This document shows positions 1 to 9,996 of a stretch of DNA of 64,000 nucleotides, piece by piece. This DNA is from Acidobacteriota bacterium (GTDB lineage: Bacteria > Acidobacteriota > Terriglobia > Terriglobales > Acidobacteriaceae), in NCBI GenBank assembly GCA_013289765.1, contig JABCZI010000002.1:248001-312000 (forward strand). The letters are read 5' to 3'. The notes beneath the pieces are model-generated. The model searched no databases, was not told the DNA's origin, and saw only the letters and a program-made list of their open reading frames with translations. Numbering within the stretch: the stretch's first letter is position 1; each line of letters starts with the position of its first letter. The position numbers were made by a program, and so were the translations under genes.

Positions 1-1190
1 GGATAGAGATCTACTTTCAGGGCTGACAAGAATTCATTCGGATCGCTGACATCGCGCTGCCACTCGACCACCTGTCGCAGCCATGCCAGGCGCTGCTCGT
101 CCTGCGCCGATACCGGGCCGTCTTTGTATTTCCAGTGGGCGGCGATTCCCTCTTCGGCCATCTTGTGCATCTCTTCGGTGCGAATCTGGATTTCAAACGG
201 CGTCCCGTCTTCCGTGATCACCGAAGTATGCAGCGACTGGTAGAAGTTGGGCCGCGGCATGGCGATGAAATCCTTGATGCGCCCCGGGACTGGCCGCCAG
301 ATGTTGTGAATGATGCCGAGCACGGCGTAACAATCCTGCAGCGACCGCGTGACGATGCGCATGGCGAAAAGGTCGTAGACCTGATCGACCGAAATGTGCT
401 GCCGCTGCAACTTCTTATGAATGCTGTAGAGGCGTTTGATCCGGCTATCGACCTTGGCTTGGATGCCCGCTTCTTTCAGCTTGTCGCTGATGATGACCTG
501 CATTTTCGCGAGAAAGACTTCACCCTGCTTGCGGCGCGCGTTGACCGCTTTTTCTACTTGCTCGTAGCCCGAGGGATCGAGAAACAGGAATCCAAGATCT
601 TCGAGTTCCCCGCGAATCTTGCCCATGCCGAGGCGGTGGGCGATAGGAGCATAGATCTCGAGAGTCTCCTCGGCAATCTTCCGCTGGCGGTCGGGATCAA
701 GGTGCTCCAGCGTGCGCATATTGTGCAATCGGTCGGCGAGCTTGATGAGCACCACGCGAATGTCGTCGACCATGGCAAGCATCATCTTGCGCAGGTTTTC
801 GGCCTGCGCCTCTTCACGGGTGGCAAAGTCGATTTTGCTGATCTTGGTGACGCCCTCGACAATATGCGCCACCTGCTCGCCAAACTCCTTGCGGATATCG
901 ACGATGGTGACGGATGTATCTTCGACCGAATCGTGCAGCAGTCCGGCCGCAATCGCGACAGGGTCCATCTTCATCTCGGCGAGAACCAGCGCAACTTCCA
1001 GTGGATGGACAAGATATGGCTCGCCCGAGGCGCGGCTTTGGCCTTCATGATGCTTTAAGGAGTAGTCGTAAGCTTTCTTGACAATGGACAGATCGTCCTG
1101 GGGACGGTTTTCCTGAATCCGCTTCATCAGCTCACGGAACTTGGTTAGCGTGAGAGCGGTGGTCGCGATCTGTTGGCGCAAGCTCGCCAT
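1..1190 (-). CDS. relA/spoT: RelA/SpoT-family (p)ppGpp synthetase/hydrolase, 3' part cut by window edge
   Basis: Makes and/or degrades the stringent-response alarmone (p)ppGpp in the cytoplasm. About 396 N-terminal residues are visible; the gene runs off the left edge. The start at 1190 reads MASLRQQIATTALTL. An HD-type hydrolase domain follows, with HPLEVALVLAEM and then HDSVEDT (metal-binding HD) near residues 80-95. The synthetase domain follows, with the typical RIKRLYSIHKKL and EIQIRTEEMHKMAEEGIAAHW stretches near the window edge. Both domains look intact, so a bifunctional Rel/SpoT enzyme is most likely. The TGS and ACT regulatory domains would lie outside the window. The 269 bases up to the divergent GAF gene hold no other gene. 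Confidence 0.95.
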   Translation of the reverse strand, partial: MASLRQQIATTALTLTKFRELMKRIQENRPQDDLSIVKKAYDYSLKHHEGQSRASGEPYLVHPLEVALVLAEMKMDPVAIAAGLLHDSVEDTSVTIVDIRKEFGEQVAHIVEGVTKISKIDFATREEAQAENLRKMMLAMVDDIRVVLIKLADRLHNMRTLEHLDPDRQRKIAEETLEIYAPIAHRLGMGKIRGELEDLGFLFLDPSGYEQVEKAVNARRKQGEVFLAKMQVIISDKLKEAGIQAKVDSRIKRLYSIHKKLQRQHISVDQVYDLFAMRIVTRSLQDCYAVLGIIHNIWRPVPGRIKDFIAMPRPNFYQSLHTSVITEDGTPFEIQIRTEEMHKMAEEGIAAHWKYKDGPVSAQDEQRLAWLRQVVEWQRDVSDPNEFLSALKVDLY

Positions 1191-1459
1191 GTAGGATTAT
1201 AGCCCGCATGGGAGCACCCTGGGCATTTGGCGGGCAAAGGCGCGGGGCCCTTCCTGCCCAAAAATTGAATGGGCTTAGAAGGGGAACATTGTGGAAATCA
1301 TAAAAAACTATAGATAACCTCCTTCCGACTTTCTGAATCCAAGAACCGCCCCATTGTGTGCGGCCGCGACGAAGCATTTCGGAGCAGTAGTAGCCACCGC
1401 GGGTTGAATTGAGAAAACGTTTGGCCGCTAATAGGCCCTTGCGTCCCTGGAAGTCCAGT

Positions 1460-2665
1460 ATGAGTACGAATTCCAACCTCGATCGCGAATCTTTCCAGCA
1501 GCTCCTGGCCAGCGCATTCGCCGTCCAGGAAAGTCAGATGGATAGCCAATTCCTTGCAGGCATCATGGAGGTCCAACGCTTGGTTACGCGTGGAGAACTC
1601 GGGATGGATGGCGCAATGAATCTGGTGGTTGATTCTGCAAGAGACGTCGCCAACGCCGATGGGGTCGCCGTCTGCTTGTTAGAAGCAGATCAATTGATTT
1701 ACCGGGCCGGAAGTGGAAGTTCCGCCATCTCCGTCGGTAGCCGCGTCACGGCCTCGCTCACCGTCCCCGAGAATACGAAAGCAGGTGGGGAGATTCTCCG
1801 AGTCGAAAATGCCCACACTGACACCCGCATTCAGGCAGCGATTTGCCGGCAGTTCGGAGCAAAGTCCCTTTTAATTCTACCGATCTTTCACGAACGGGTC
1901 TTGGCGGGCGTGCTCGAGATATTGTTTAGCGAGGCGCACGACTTTCAGGATCGCGAGGTCCACAGTTATCGATTGATGGCCGGCCTGATCGAGGCAGCCA
2001 TGGTTCACGCGGCTGAGATTGAACAGAAAAACCGGACTGCGGAACTGCCTTCTACCCAGCAGAGCCCGTACTTATGGCAAGGCCTTCTGAGCAATGACGA
2101 ATCCATTCTCGGCAGGGGCAAGCATGCCATCCATCAGCACTGCGGAGCTGCCCTATCAGCGGTGAGAAAGTCGCAATTACTAAAGCGGCCAGCCATGCTG
2201 GGAGCACGGATGGTGCATCGAGCGAAGGAATCCTTCTCTCACATTCCACCGTGGAATGTGCTGCTGGCGGCTTTCGCGACCGTGTTGGGAGTAGCTCTTT
2301 GGATCGCCTACGGTCGAGAGCCCGCTTCGCCGTTGCAATCCCCAGCCCCGCCGGAATCGACAGCCATCGAACCACCGGACCGCCTTGCGCCCGCGAAGGC
2401 CATGTCAACGAAAGAAGCGCCCGAAGATTCACGCGCGTCACTTCCACTGCAAAATTCAGGGCGCTCCAGCCCGATGGTTCGCCGGGTGCGGACGAGAGCA
2501 AGTGAAGTCGATTACATTGGGGACGATGTCACAATACGCCACTTCTCGCCCAAGCCTATCCCCCGTCGGAGAGTGGTTGGCGCGAGCCGGGTCACAAATG
2601 TCGGCGAAGATGTTACGGTGCGCTATTTCACCACAAAACCGGCGGTAGAGTCCGAGAGCCGGTAA
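1460..2665 (+). CDS. GAF-domain protein with one membrane segment and a duplicated C-terminal motif
   Basis: A 401-residue protein with an N-terminal GAF-like sensor region. Residues about 40-190 include DVANADGVAVCLLEADQLIY and a later SLLILPIFHERVLAGVLEI strand pair typical of the fold. A membrane span (NVLLAAFATVLGVALWIAYG) lies near residues 265-284, followed by a proline-rich linker. The tail carries two copies of one short motif, YIGDDVTIRHF and NVGEDVTVRYF, each followed by a KP pair. I start at the ATG at 1460 (MSTNSNLDRESFQ) because the 17 residues upstream look non-native. The ligand and output are unknown, and there is no catalytic output domain. It could be a sensor or scaffold that presents the tail outside the membrane. 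Confidence 0.75.
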   Translation: MSTNSNLDRESFQQLLASAFAVQESQMDSQFLAGIMEVQRLVTRGELGMDGAMNLVVDSARDVANADGVAVCLLEADQLIYRAGSGSSAISVGSRVTASLTVPENTKAGGEILRVENAHTDTRIQAAICRQFGAKSLLILPIFHERVLAGVLEILFSEAHDFQDREVHSYRLMAGLIEAAMVHAAEIEQKNRTAELPSTQQSPYLWQGLLSNDESILGRGKHAIHQHCGAALSAVRKSQLLKRPAMLGARMVHRAKESFSHIPPWNVLLAAFATVLGVALWIAYGREPASPLQSPAPPESTAIEPPDRLAPAKAMSTKEAPEDSRASLPLQNSGRSSPMVRRVRTRASEVDYIGDDVTIRHFSPKPIPRRRVVGASRVTNVGEDVTVRYFTTKPAVESESR

Positions 2666-2804
2666 GGTTCCCGCTTCGGTCAAGTGGGCTGACGGAATTC
2701 CTCTCTATTTTTTCGCTCGCTTCGTTCGTTCGCTTCAAAGGTTTCAAACCAGTCACCAGTTTGGAGAGGCACTCAGCGAACTGATAGAGTTCACCCTGCG
2801 AGTT

Positions 2805-3698
2805 ATGAATTCCAGAATCCTTGTCAGCGGAGTCTCGGGTCCGATCGGCGCCGCGCTTGTACCTTCCCTTCGCACCAGTGGGTGCTCCGTCATACGGCTC
2901 GTGCGCGGTCCGGCCAGCGCAGGGCAGATCGCTTGGGATCCGGCGAAACCGCTCGCGCCTGAAACGGTGTCCGGATTTGACGCTGTGATTCATCTGGCGG
3001 GCGAAGGCGTTTTCGGACGATGGACCGCCCCCAAAATGGCGAAGATCCGTGACAGCCGGGTTAAAGGCACTTTCAATTTGGCGGCGGCCCTGGCGCGCGC
3101 GGAAAACAAACCGAACGTTTTCGTCTGCGGTTCGGCAATTGGCTACTATGGCAATCGCGGCGACGAAACGCTATCGGAAGAAAGCGCTCCGGGCACCGGG
3201 TTTCTCTCCCAGGTTTGCCAGGAGTGGGAAGAAGCGACCATGCCTGCGGTGCAAGCTGATATTCGCACCGCGCATCTGCGAACCGGGATCGTGCTCAGTT
3301 CCAGCGGCGGCGCGCTGAAGGCCATGCTGCTGCCGTTTAAACTGGGCTTGGGCGGCCGAACCGCGGACGGCCGCCAATGGATGAGTTGGATTGACGTCCA
3401 AGATATGGTGGGAGCGATCCACCACATTTTGAAAAATGATTTGCTGCAGGGTCCGGTAAATATAGTCGCTCCCAAGCCGGTGAGAAATGCGGAGTTCGCA
3501 AAAACGCTGGCTAGCGTGCTGTCGCGTCCGGCGGTTTTTCCGATCCCCGCTGCCGCGGTAAAAATTGTTTTCGGACAAATGGGCGAAGAGATGCTGCTCG
3601 CCAGCCAAAAGGTGGAACCGACCAAACTGATCTCGAGCGGATATCCCTTTCGCTACCGCAACCTGCGGGCTTCGCTGGAAGGAATCCTAGGCCGGTGA
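2805..3698 (+). CDS. TIGR01777-family NAD(P)-binding epimerase-like protein
   Basis: A 297-residue short-chain dehydrogenase/epimerase fold. The N-terminus ILVSGVSGPIGAALVPSL is the Rossmann dinucleotide loop. FDAVIHLAGEGVFGRW and the GSAIGYYGNRGDE block with its YxxxR-like active-site region are hallmarks of the TIGR01777 (SulA/YfcH) group. The MSWIDVQDMVGAI block and the C-terminal DUF1731-like end are also present. Length matches the family (about 300 residues). The substrate is unknown; plant and cyanobacterial members have been linked to cell or plastid division. The upstream 139 bases contain a low-complexity TTCGTTCG run. No operon partner is evident because the next gene is convergent. 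Confidence 0.88.
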   Translation: MNSRILVSGVSGPIGAALVPSLRTSGCSVIRLVRGPASAGQIAWDPAKPLAPETVSGFDAVIHLAGEGVFGRWTAPKMAKIRDSRVKGTFNLAAALARAENKPNVFVCGSAIGYYGNRGDETLSEESAPGTGFLSQVCQEWEEATMPAVQADIRTAHLRTGIVLSSSGGALKAMLLPFKLGLGGRTADGRQWMSWIDVQDMVGAIHHILKNDLLQGPVNIVAPKPVRNAEFAKTLASVLSRPAVFPIPAAAVKIVFGQMGEEMLLASQKVEPTKLISSGYPFRYRNLRASLEGILGR

Positions 3699-3767
3699 CG
3701 CCAGTCAGCGATGATTGAGAGAACGAGGTGAGACTGGCGCAATCGGACCGCTCCGGCGCGATTGCCT

Positions 3768-6002
3768 TCAGTTGGGATCCGAGCGATGCATCTCTTCCTG
3801 CAGTTTCTGCAGAAGCTCGGCGCGCTGTTCGGTGCTCAGCTCCCGTTGTAACTCCTCGAGCGCGAGGGCGACGATGTGATAATGGTGGGCTCCAGCAAAC
3901 TTGGGATCGGTGGTGATGTTGAGCCACAGCTTATGCATCAGCTCGACATCCTGCGGGCGAAGGCGCGGATTGTGCGGACCAATGGCATATTCGCGAACGG
4001 TTCCGTCAGGCGCGCAGACCTCGAGGGTGATGCGCGGACGCGGTTCGGGCAGACGCTCCCAGGCGTCGCCCGTAAGCTTGGCTTGTTCGTCAGACGTGAG
4101 CTTGTTCGAGAGTCCGCAAATCACACGGGAAGACCCGAGCCGTTGCGCCGTTACCATGATGGCTTCGAACACGTCGGTGGCGGGAACCACCAGGAGGGAA
4201 ATCGGCTTCCCCTCTTTTTCGGCGACGGCCACGGCGGCGGTAAAGAGCTCCTGCTCGTAGTGGTCGAAAACCTGGCTGGCTTCCATGACCGCGCTGCCGC
4301 TGAAGCTGTGTTCGCGATGGTAAAGGCGCGCGCTCATCACGACCACGTCCTGCTTGTTGGTGTCGGTATGACCGAGAATGTGGCGCAGGTAATAGAGATT
4401 GCGAGGGTCGCGTACCGCAACCAGAATATTACCCGTGCGCACGCCCATGGCGCCGCTGCCCAATTCCTGATTGCCGTAGACGCGAAACTGATCAAGCTGT
4501 TCCGGCTTGCCATGCCGCTCTTTCGTGACGTGTCGCTCTGAGATCGTGAAGATGGTGAAGAACACGCCGCTAAAAATTACTCCTGCAATCGTCGCTTGAT
4601 ACTTGGTAAATAGATTCACCACGGCGGTGATCAGCAGCACCGCGGAAATAAGAATCAAGCCCACCGGGATCTCGGTTTTCCCGATGTGCAGGTTACCCGG
4701 AACCTTCCAGGCCCGATTGCCGGGCTCGGTAAAGCGCAGCACCAGCACGGCGATGGACTTCATGGCGAAGCTCCAGATCACTCCGAACGCGTAGAGCGCC
4801 GCCAAAACATATACGTTGCCGAGGCTTAGGAAGATGGTGAGCAACTGCATGCCGACGATTAAATTGATGATGCGATAGCTTGTACCGAAGCGGTTATGCG
4901 GCTTCTGAAACCAACTGGTGAGAACTCCGTCTTCCGCAACGCGGTTCAGAACGCCGTTGGCGCCGACTATGGAAGTATTCTGCGCGCCCGCGAGAATAAG
5001 GACACCCACCAACACCACGAACCCATGAAAAAGCAGTTTCAGGCTGGTAGGCCCGACCAGGTACATGGCGATGCCGCCGATGAGGTTGGCGAAATAATCC
5101 GGCCGAACCTTATCGGGAATAATCATCACGGCAAAGAACGACACCAGGGAAGTGAACAGCAAGCTGTAAACGAAAATGACGAGCCCAGTCTTCTCCAGAT
5201 TCTTCAGCTTGGGATGTTCGATCTCGCGGTTGACCTGGGCCAGAGTTTCTTCGCCGCTCATGGCGAGGACGGAGTGTCCGAAGCCGACAAAAAGAATGAT
5301 CCAGGTAATGTGGCTGAACCAGGTTCCGTTGAGCCAGCCCAATGATTCCTTGTTCAGCGGAATCACTCCGGCATGCAGCGGGTTGGGCGGCAACTGGATG
5401 GGGGCGCGCAAGACCGTGATGGTGCACCAGATCAGCAGAATCACTACCATCACCGTGGTGATAGCCATGATTTGCAGCGCCTTCTGGCTGGACTCGTGCA
5501 TGCCCTGGGTATTCTTCCACCAGAAGTAAGCCACCACGATGACGGCAAGCCCGGCGGCAAAGTGATCGTCGGAAAAATTCAGCGGGCGGTGCAGGTACAC
5601 GCCCATATCTTTGATGAAGCCTGCTAAATATTGTCCGGCGGAGACCGCGCTGATGGGTCCGGTCAACACATAATCGAAGAGCAGCGCCGAAACGGAAAAC
5701 TTGGCCAAAGTACCACCCATGGCCTCCTTGACCACGCGGTAAACCCCACCGCGGACGAACATGCTGCTCGATTCAATGTAGAGCGCCCGGACCGCGTAGC
5801 TGAAAAGCATGACTGCCAGGATGAACCAGGGAGCGCTCTTACCGATCACCTTCTCCGCATCGCCGCCAGCGTAGTAAGCGGACGACGCGAGGTCAGACAG
5901 AACGATGGCGGAGGCCCGCCAGAACGAGATAAACGTCAACATCACCGTGGTGGCGACGAAGACTTTTATTACCGGCTTTGACCCTTCAACCGATGTGGCC
6001 AT
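3768..6002 (-). CDS. APC-superfamily permease with C-terminal UspA-like cytosolic region
   Basis: A 744-residue transporter. About 12 hydrophobic segments fill residues 10-490. The first helix carries LSDLASSAYYAGGDAE, and FVRGGVYRVVKEAMGGTLAK follows TM2, the pattern of APC amino-acid/polyamine and KimA-type potassium permeases. After the membrane part, NILVAVRDPRNLYYLRHIL at about residue 525 begins a region resembling a universal stress protein domain. A charged helical tail of about 70 residues (LEELQRELSTEQRAELLQKL) ends the protein. This layout recalls KimA (YdaO), but identity to it cannot be judged by eye, so substrate is open between amino acids and potassium. It stands alone between a convergent epimerase gene and the RDD gene. 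Confidence 0.82.
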   Translation of the reverse strand: MATSVEGSKPVIKVFVATTVMLTFISFWRASAIVLSDLASSAYYAGGDAEKVIGKSAPWFILAVMLFSYAVRALYIESSSMFVRGGVYRVVKEAMGGTLAKFSVSALLFDYVLTGPISAVSAGQYLAGFIKDMGVYLHRPLNFSDDHFAAGLAVIVVAYFWWKNTQGMHESSQKALQIMAITTVMVVILLIWCTITVLRAPIQLPPNPLHAGVIPLNKESLGWLNGTWFSHITWIILFVGFGHSVLAMSGEETLAQVNREIEHPKLKNLEKTGLVIFVYSLLFTSLVSFFAVMIIPDKVRPDYFANLIGGIAMYLVGPTSLKLLFHGFVVLVGVLILAGAQNTSIVGANGVLNRVAEDGVLTSWFQKPHNRFGTSYRIINLIVGMQLLTIFLSLGNVYVLAALYAFGVIWSFAMKSIAVLVLRFTEPGNRAWKVPGNLHIGKTEIPVGLILISAVLLITAVVNLFTKYQATIAGVIFSGVFFTIFTISERHVTKERHGKPEQLDQFRVYGNQELGSGAMGVRTGNILVAVRDPRNLYYLRHILGHTDTNKQDVVVMSARLYHREHSFSGSAVMEASQVFDHYEQELFTAAVAVAEKEGKPISLLVVPATDVFEAIMVTAQRLGSSRVICGLSNKLTSDEQAKLTGDAWERLPEPRPRITLEVCAPDGTVREYAIGPHNPRLRPQDVELMHKLWLNITTDPKFAGAHHYHIVALALEELQRELSTEQRAELLQKLQEEMHRSDPN

Positions 6003-6118
6003 TATTCAGAGGAGTGCAGAATGTGTTTCTAAACCCTTTTGAAGATAGCATAGGGCAAGGCGGGGCCGGGAGCGAGAGTGGCTCAGGGGAATGGATTCCT
6101 GAAAATGACTGCGGGCAT

Positions 6119-7270
6119 TTACTGTTCCTGCCGCTTCTTTGGCGCCAAGTATGTGTGAGTGATGCGGTCATGCCAGCACAGGGCGTCCTCATCAAGAAAG
6201 ACCCAGGCGTATCCCATGCCGAGTGAAACTGCTGACAGGAAGGAAGCAAGCACCCGCCAGCGGCGAAGCCGGCGGCTCGCAGGAGTGCCATTGAAGCGGG
6301 TCAATTCCAGCTTCGCCAGCCGCAGCCCCGGCGTCGAGCCCGAGTAAACGACAAGCAAGTATTGATAGGACGCCCAGAACAATGCGGCCAAGCCGACGCT
6401 GAGCCCCGCAAGTTGAAGTCGGGGAGGCTGGATTGCGGTCAGCTTCCAAAAGATGGCGGCGAACAAAGCGCAGGCCGACCCAATGATCACAGCGTCAATG
6501 GCCGCGGAAAAAATGCGCCGCGCCAGAGGCGCACTCTGCAGCGGGATATCGATGCCCGGACGTTTTTCTAACTCGGGTTGGCTGGCAGGTTCAATTGTGA
6601 TGCCGCCCAGAGCAGGCGCCGGGGGGACAACTTCCGGAGCCTCCAGGATGCGCGGACGGTCCATTACGGGCTCCGCCAATTCGTCGAGCGGCGCTGCCGG
6701 TGGCGTCCACCAACGCGGGAACTCAATAATCTTTGCCGATGTGGGAGTTATTGGCGTCGAGGGTTGTTCCGAATCGCCGGAGCGAGCGCTTGCTGGGCTT
6801 TGCCGCAGGTCCGGCATTTCTGCAGGCGCAGGAGCGCTGTCCGCGAAGTTATCCAACGCCAGAGCGTGATGCGAAGCGGCCCCGATACTTTGCGAGAATG
6901 GAGGAGCTTCTAGCGAAGAGCTGGCGGTGTTGCGAGCGGGACCTTCCTCCTCGAAACGCAAGCGCAGCGATGGATATCGGGGCGGACGCGGCTTGCGCTT
7001 GGATTGATAACGATTCAACCGGACAGCAACTTCATCGCGCCACGCAGGAGTAGTCGCAGCAGCAGCCTCACCGTCAGCCTCCTTGCCGGTGCTCAACGAC
7101 ACTTCCGCGACCGGAGGAACGCTGGAGCCTTCACTTCGCGGTGTCTCGCCATCTGGTTCTGGCGCTGCGGCGGCCAAACCGGCGTCGTTGTCAGCTAACC
7201 AGCGGGGTGCATGGGTTGGCTCCGCGGCGGTCGAGCAGCGGCAAATGTCACCACAAATCGGACAAGGCAT
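6119..7270 (-). CDS. RDD-family membrane protein with N-terminal cysteine cluster
   Basis: About 383 residues from the start chosen at 7270 (MPCPICGDICRC), which puts a CPxCGxxCxC zinc-ribbon-like cluster at the very N-terminus. A long proline- and alanine-rich low-complexity linker (about 220 residues) follows. The C-terminal third is an RDD domain: APLARRIFSAAIDAVIIGSA holds the R and D signature in TM1, then LFWASYQYLLVVYSGSTPGLRLAKLEL, then the last helix ending in HDRITHTYLAPK. RDD proteins are poorly characterised membrane proteins; some are proposed ion exchangers. The unusual feature is the cytosolic Cys cluster joined by a long disordered linker. It is divergent from lptD. Confidence 0.8.
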   Translation of the reverse strand: MPCPICGDICRCSTAAEPTHAPRWLADNDAGLAAAAPEPDGETPRSEGSSVPPVAEVSLSTGKEADGEAAAATTPAWRDEVAVRLNRYQSKRKPRPPRYPSLRLRFEEEGPARNTASSSLEAPPFSQSIGAASHHALALDNFADSAPAPAEMPDLRQSPASARSGDSEQPSTPITPTSAKIIEFPRWWTPPAAPLDELAEPVMDRPRILEAPEVVPPAPALGGITIEPASQPELEKRPGIDIPLQSAPLARRIFSAAIDAVIIGSACALFAAIFWKLTAIQPPRLQLAGLSVGLAALFWASYQYLLVVYSGSTPGLRLAKLELTRFNGTPASRRLRRWRVLASFLSAVSLGMGYAWVFLDEDALCWHDRITHTYLAPKKRQEQ

Positions 7271-7466
7271 GAATCCCAGTTTTCCCCAAAACGCCAAAAC
7301 TTACGCCACCGGGTAACCAACAAGAGCGCGCCGGAATCCAAGACTTCGAGCCGCTTTGCCTCCCGAGCCACAGCCGTGCTAAGTTCACGACGGCTGCTGC
7401 CCGGTAAAAGCATCCGAGCACTTTTTGCATGCGCTTCGACGATCTTGTTTCGATGATCGCGTTCCG

Positions 7467-9995
7467 ATGACTCGCAACAGATTCCTTATCACGGCCGCAG
7501 TCCTTTGTCACCTGCTTCTCGTGCCGCCATTAGTTACCAGCCAGTTGCCGCCTGTAAATCATGATCCGGCGCCCGCCGGAACCAGCGCTGCCGCGCAAAA
7601 GCCAGCTGCGCCGGCAACGCCGTGCGAACTGGCGGCCGCCGCTCAAAAAGAAAATGGCGAGGTCAACACCATTTGCGCCATCCAGCAGGAACAACAAGGT
7701 GCGATTTATGAATTGCACGGTGCGGTTGAAATTCACTATGGAAGCTATGTCTTGCGCGCGGACGAAGCTACCTACAACTCTGAGACGAGAGAAGCGACTG
7801 CTGTTGGACATTTTGCTCTCGATGGCGGCCCCAATGACGACCACATCCGTGCCGCACGCGGCACTTACAATCTGGAACTTGAAACCGGGCGCTTTTACGA
7901 TGTGACGGGAACCACCGGGCTGCGTTTTCGCGCCAACAAAGTGATCTTAACTTCCACCGCCCCTTTCGCATTTACCGGCAAAGTTGTGGAGAAGACCAGC
8001 TCCGATCACTATCTGGTCTATGACGGCACCATCACCACTTGCGAATTGCCCCATCCCAAATGGCAATTCGACGCGCGCAAGGTGATTGTGGACGTGGGCG
8101 GCAATGCCAAGATATACCACAGCACATTTATGCTGCATGGGCTTCCCATTCTGTATTTTCCGTTCGCGACCCATCCGGTCGAGAAAGAGTCGCGCCAGTC
8201 GGGTTTTTTGATGCCCGCAGTGGCTCGTTCTTCCACCAAAGGCAACGTCGTGGGCGAAGCCTATTATTGGGCGATCAATCGCATGATGGATCTCACCCTG
8301 GGCGCCGAATATTTTTCTCTGCGCGGCTGGTCGCAGCGGGGAACGTTCCGGGCCATGCCGAGCGAAACTTCCTACGTGGACCTGAGCTATTTCGGAGTGA
8401 TTGACCGCGGTATTGGATCGCCTCCACTCAAAGAAGGTGGGGAAAATGTGCGATTGAACGCGGCCGGCAACGTCGACGGTTTTCGCGCCGTTGCTAACGT
8501 CGACTACCTGAGTTCGTTTCTGTTCCGGTTGGCCTTCAACGAAGTCTTCAGCCAGGCCGTGTATTCGGAAGTGAAATCGCAAGGGTTTCTTTCGAAGTCC
8601 ACCAACGGTTTTAACCTGAACGGATTCGTCGAGCTGTATCAAAACTACTTGAGTACCACTCCCGGCCAGGTGATCAAGATTGAGCACGCTCCAAGTTTGG
8701 ATTTTTCCAGCGTGGACCATCAACTGGGGCACACACCGTTTTACTGGTCCTTCGACGCTTCCGCAGCCGGCCTATCACGCAGTGAACCGGAAGAGTGTTC
8801 GACTTCCTCCCCCCCAGTTTGCACTCCTCCGTTTCGCACAGGATTGTTAGGGCGATTCGCTTTGAGCCCCGAGCTCTCCCTCCCGTTGTTATTCCGGGGA
8901 TGGTCGTTCCGTCCGGAACTGATATTGCATGACACGTATTACACCGAGCGGGAATCAGCCACCGGCTCAGGGCTGGCGGTACGCGATCCCATCAATCACA
9001 GATCCTTGGAAACGGTTGCGGAATTAAGACCGCCCGCGCTGGAGCGCGTTTTCGATAAGGAATTCCTTGGAAGGAAGTGGAAGCACGTTATTGAACCGCG
9101 CATCGTATACCGCCTGGTCACCGGCGTGAACGAATTTGGCAACACGATAAAGTTCGACGAGCGCGACATACTGACCAATACCCACGAAGTGGAATACGGA
9201 TTTGTCACGCGTCTCTATGCCAAGCGCACGGCGCAGAAGCCGCAGGATTGCGGCCCCAACAGCTCCGACGCAGTGATGTTGGGCCTAACCATTGGCGGGG
9301 CCGCGCCAGAATTGACGGTTCCCTGGGTGCATCCCAACCCTCTTCATTCTCTGTGCCAGCCGGAACCTCAAGTGCGCGAAGTCGTGACCTGGGAACTGAA
9401 GCAGAAATACTTCCTCGATCCAACCTTCGGTGGCGCATTAATTCCCGGGCAACGCAACATGTTCACGACGACAGCTGATCTCACTGGAATCGCGTTCGTA
9501 ACCCAACCGCGCCATCTTTCCCCTCTGATTTCGAGGCTGCGCGTGGAAACCACCGCTCACACCGATGCCGAGTGGGACCTGGATTATGACTTCCAAGGGA
9601 ATGGGGTTAACTCCAGTGTGCTGCTGGCGAACTACCACATCGGCCCGGTGACGGTCGGTGGGGGCGACGCGATTCTCAATATACCGGCGCAAACCGTAAG
9701 TGCGGGTTCCGCAACGCTCCCTCGCTTTAACCAGTATCGCGCTGCGCTGGGCTACGGCCGCGCCAACAAGCGAGGCTTCAGCGGCGCCGGCAGTTTTGGT
9801 TTTGACGCGGAAAGCGGGCAACTTCAATTCATCACCACGCAAACCACATACAACTGGGACTGCTGCGGCGTGACCGCGGAATATCGCAGCTACTCGGTCG
9901 CGAATGTGCGGCACGAAAATCTATTCCGGTTTACCTTCACGCTGGCAAACATCGCCGCCTTCGGTAGTCTACGAAGGCAAGAGCGGCTGTATTAG
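7467..9995 (+). CDS. lptD: LPS-assembly protein LptD (OstA/Imp)
   Basis: Outer-membrane beta-barrel that inserts lipopolysaccharide at the cell surface with LptE and the Lpt bridge. About 842 residues from the ATG at 7467, giving a signal peptide (MTRNRFLITAAVLCHLLLVP). The N-terminal OstA/LptA-like beta-jellyroll region follows (LHGAVEIHYGSYVLRADEAT; residues about 75-190). Then comes a long barrel rich in alternating aromatic strands, beginning around LPILYFPFATHPVEKESRQSGFLMP, the block that marks the LptD family. The upstream in-frame ATG at 7425 is less likely because it would bury the signal peptide. Its presence argues for an LPS-type outer membrane. Confidence 0.93.
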   Translation: MTRNRFLITAAVLCHLLLVPPLVTSQLPPVNHDPAPAGTSAAAQKPAAPATPCELAAAAQKENGEVNTICAIQQEQQGAIYELHGAVEIHYGSYVLRADEATYNSETREATAVGHFALDGGPNDDHIRAARGTYNLELETGRFYDVTGTTGLRFRANKVILTSTAPFAFTGKVVEKTSSDHYLVYDGTITTCELPHPKWQFDARKVIVDVGGNAKIYHSTFMLHGLPILYFPFATHPVEKESRQSGFLMPAVARSSTKGNVVGEAYYWAINRMMDLTLGAEYFSLRGWSQRGTFRAMPSETSYVDLSYFGVIDRGIGSPPLKEGGENVRLNAAGNVDGFRAVANVDYLSSFLFRLAFNEVFSQAVYSEVKSQGFLSKSTNGFNLNGFVELYQNYLSTTPGQVIKIEHAPSLDFSSVDHQLGHTPFYWSFDASAAGLSRSEPEECSTSSPPVCTPPFRTGLLGRFALSPELSLPLLFRGWSFRPELILHDTYYTERESATGSGLAVRDPINHRSLETVAELRPPALERVFDKEFLGRKWKHVIEPRIVYRLVTGVNEFGNTIKFDERDILTNTHEVEYGFVTRLYAKRTAQKPQDCGPNSSDAVMLGLTIGGAAPELTVPWVHPNPLHSLCQPEPQVREVVTWELKQKYFLDPTFGGALIPGQRNMFTTTADLTGIAFVTQPRHLSPLISRLRVETTAHTDAEWDLDYDFQGNGVNSSVLLANYHIGPVTVGGGDAILNIPAQTVSAGSATLPRFNQYRAALGYGRANKRGFSGAGSFGFDAESGQLQFITTQTTYNWDCCGVTAEYRSYSVANVRHENLFRFTFTLANIAAFGSLRRQERLY

Positions 9996-9996
9996 A

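Noticed and set aside
135-1058. A 307-residue plus-strand frame at the left edge
   Set aside because: It is the antisense shadow of the RelA/SpoT gene, whose minus-strand reading gives the HD and synthetase motifs.
7947-8732. A 261-residue minus-strand frame
   Set aside because: Antisense to lptD with no recognisable domain.
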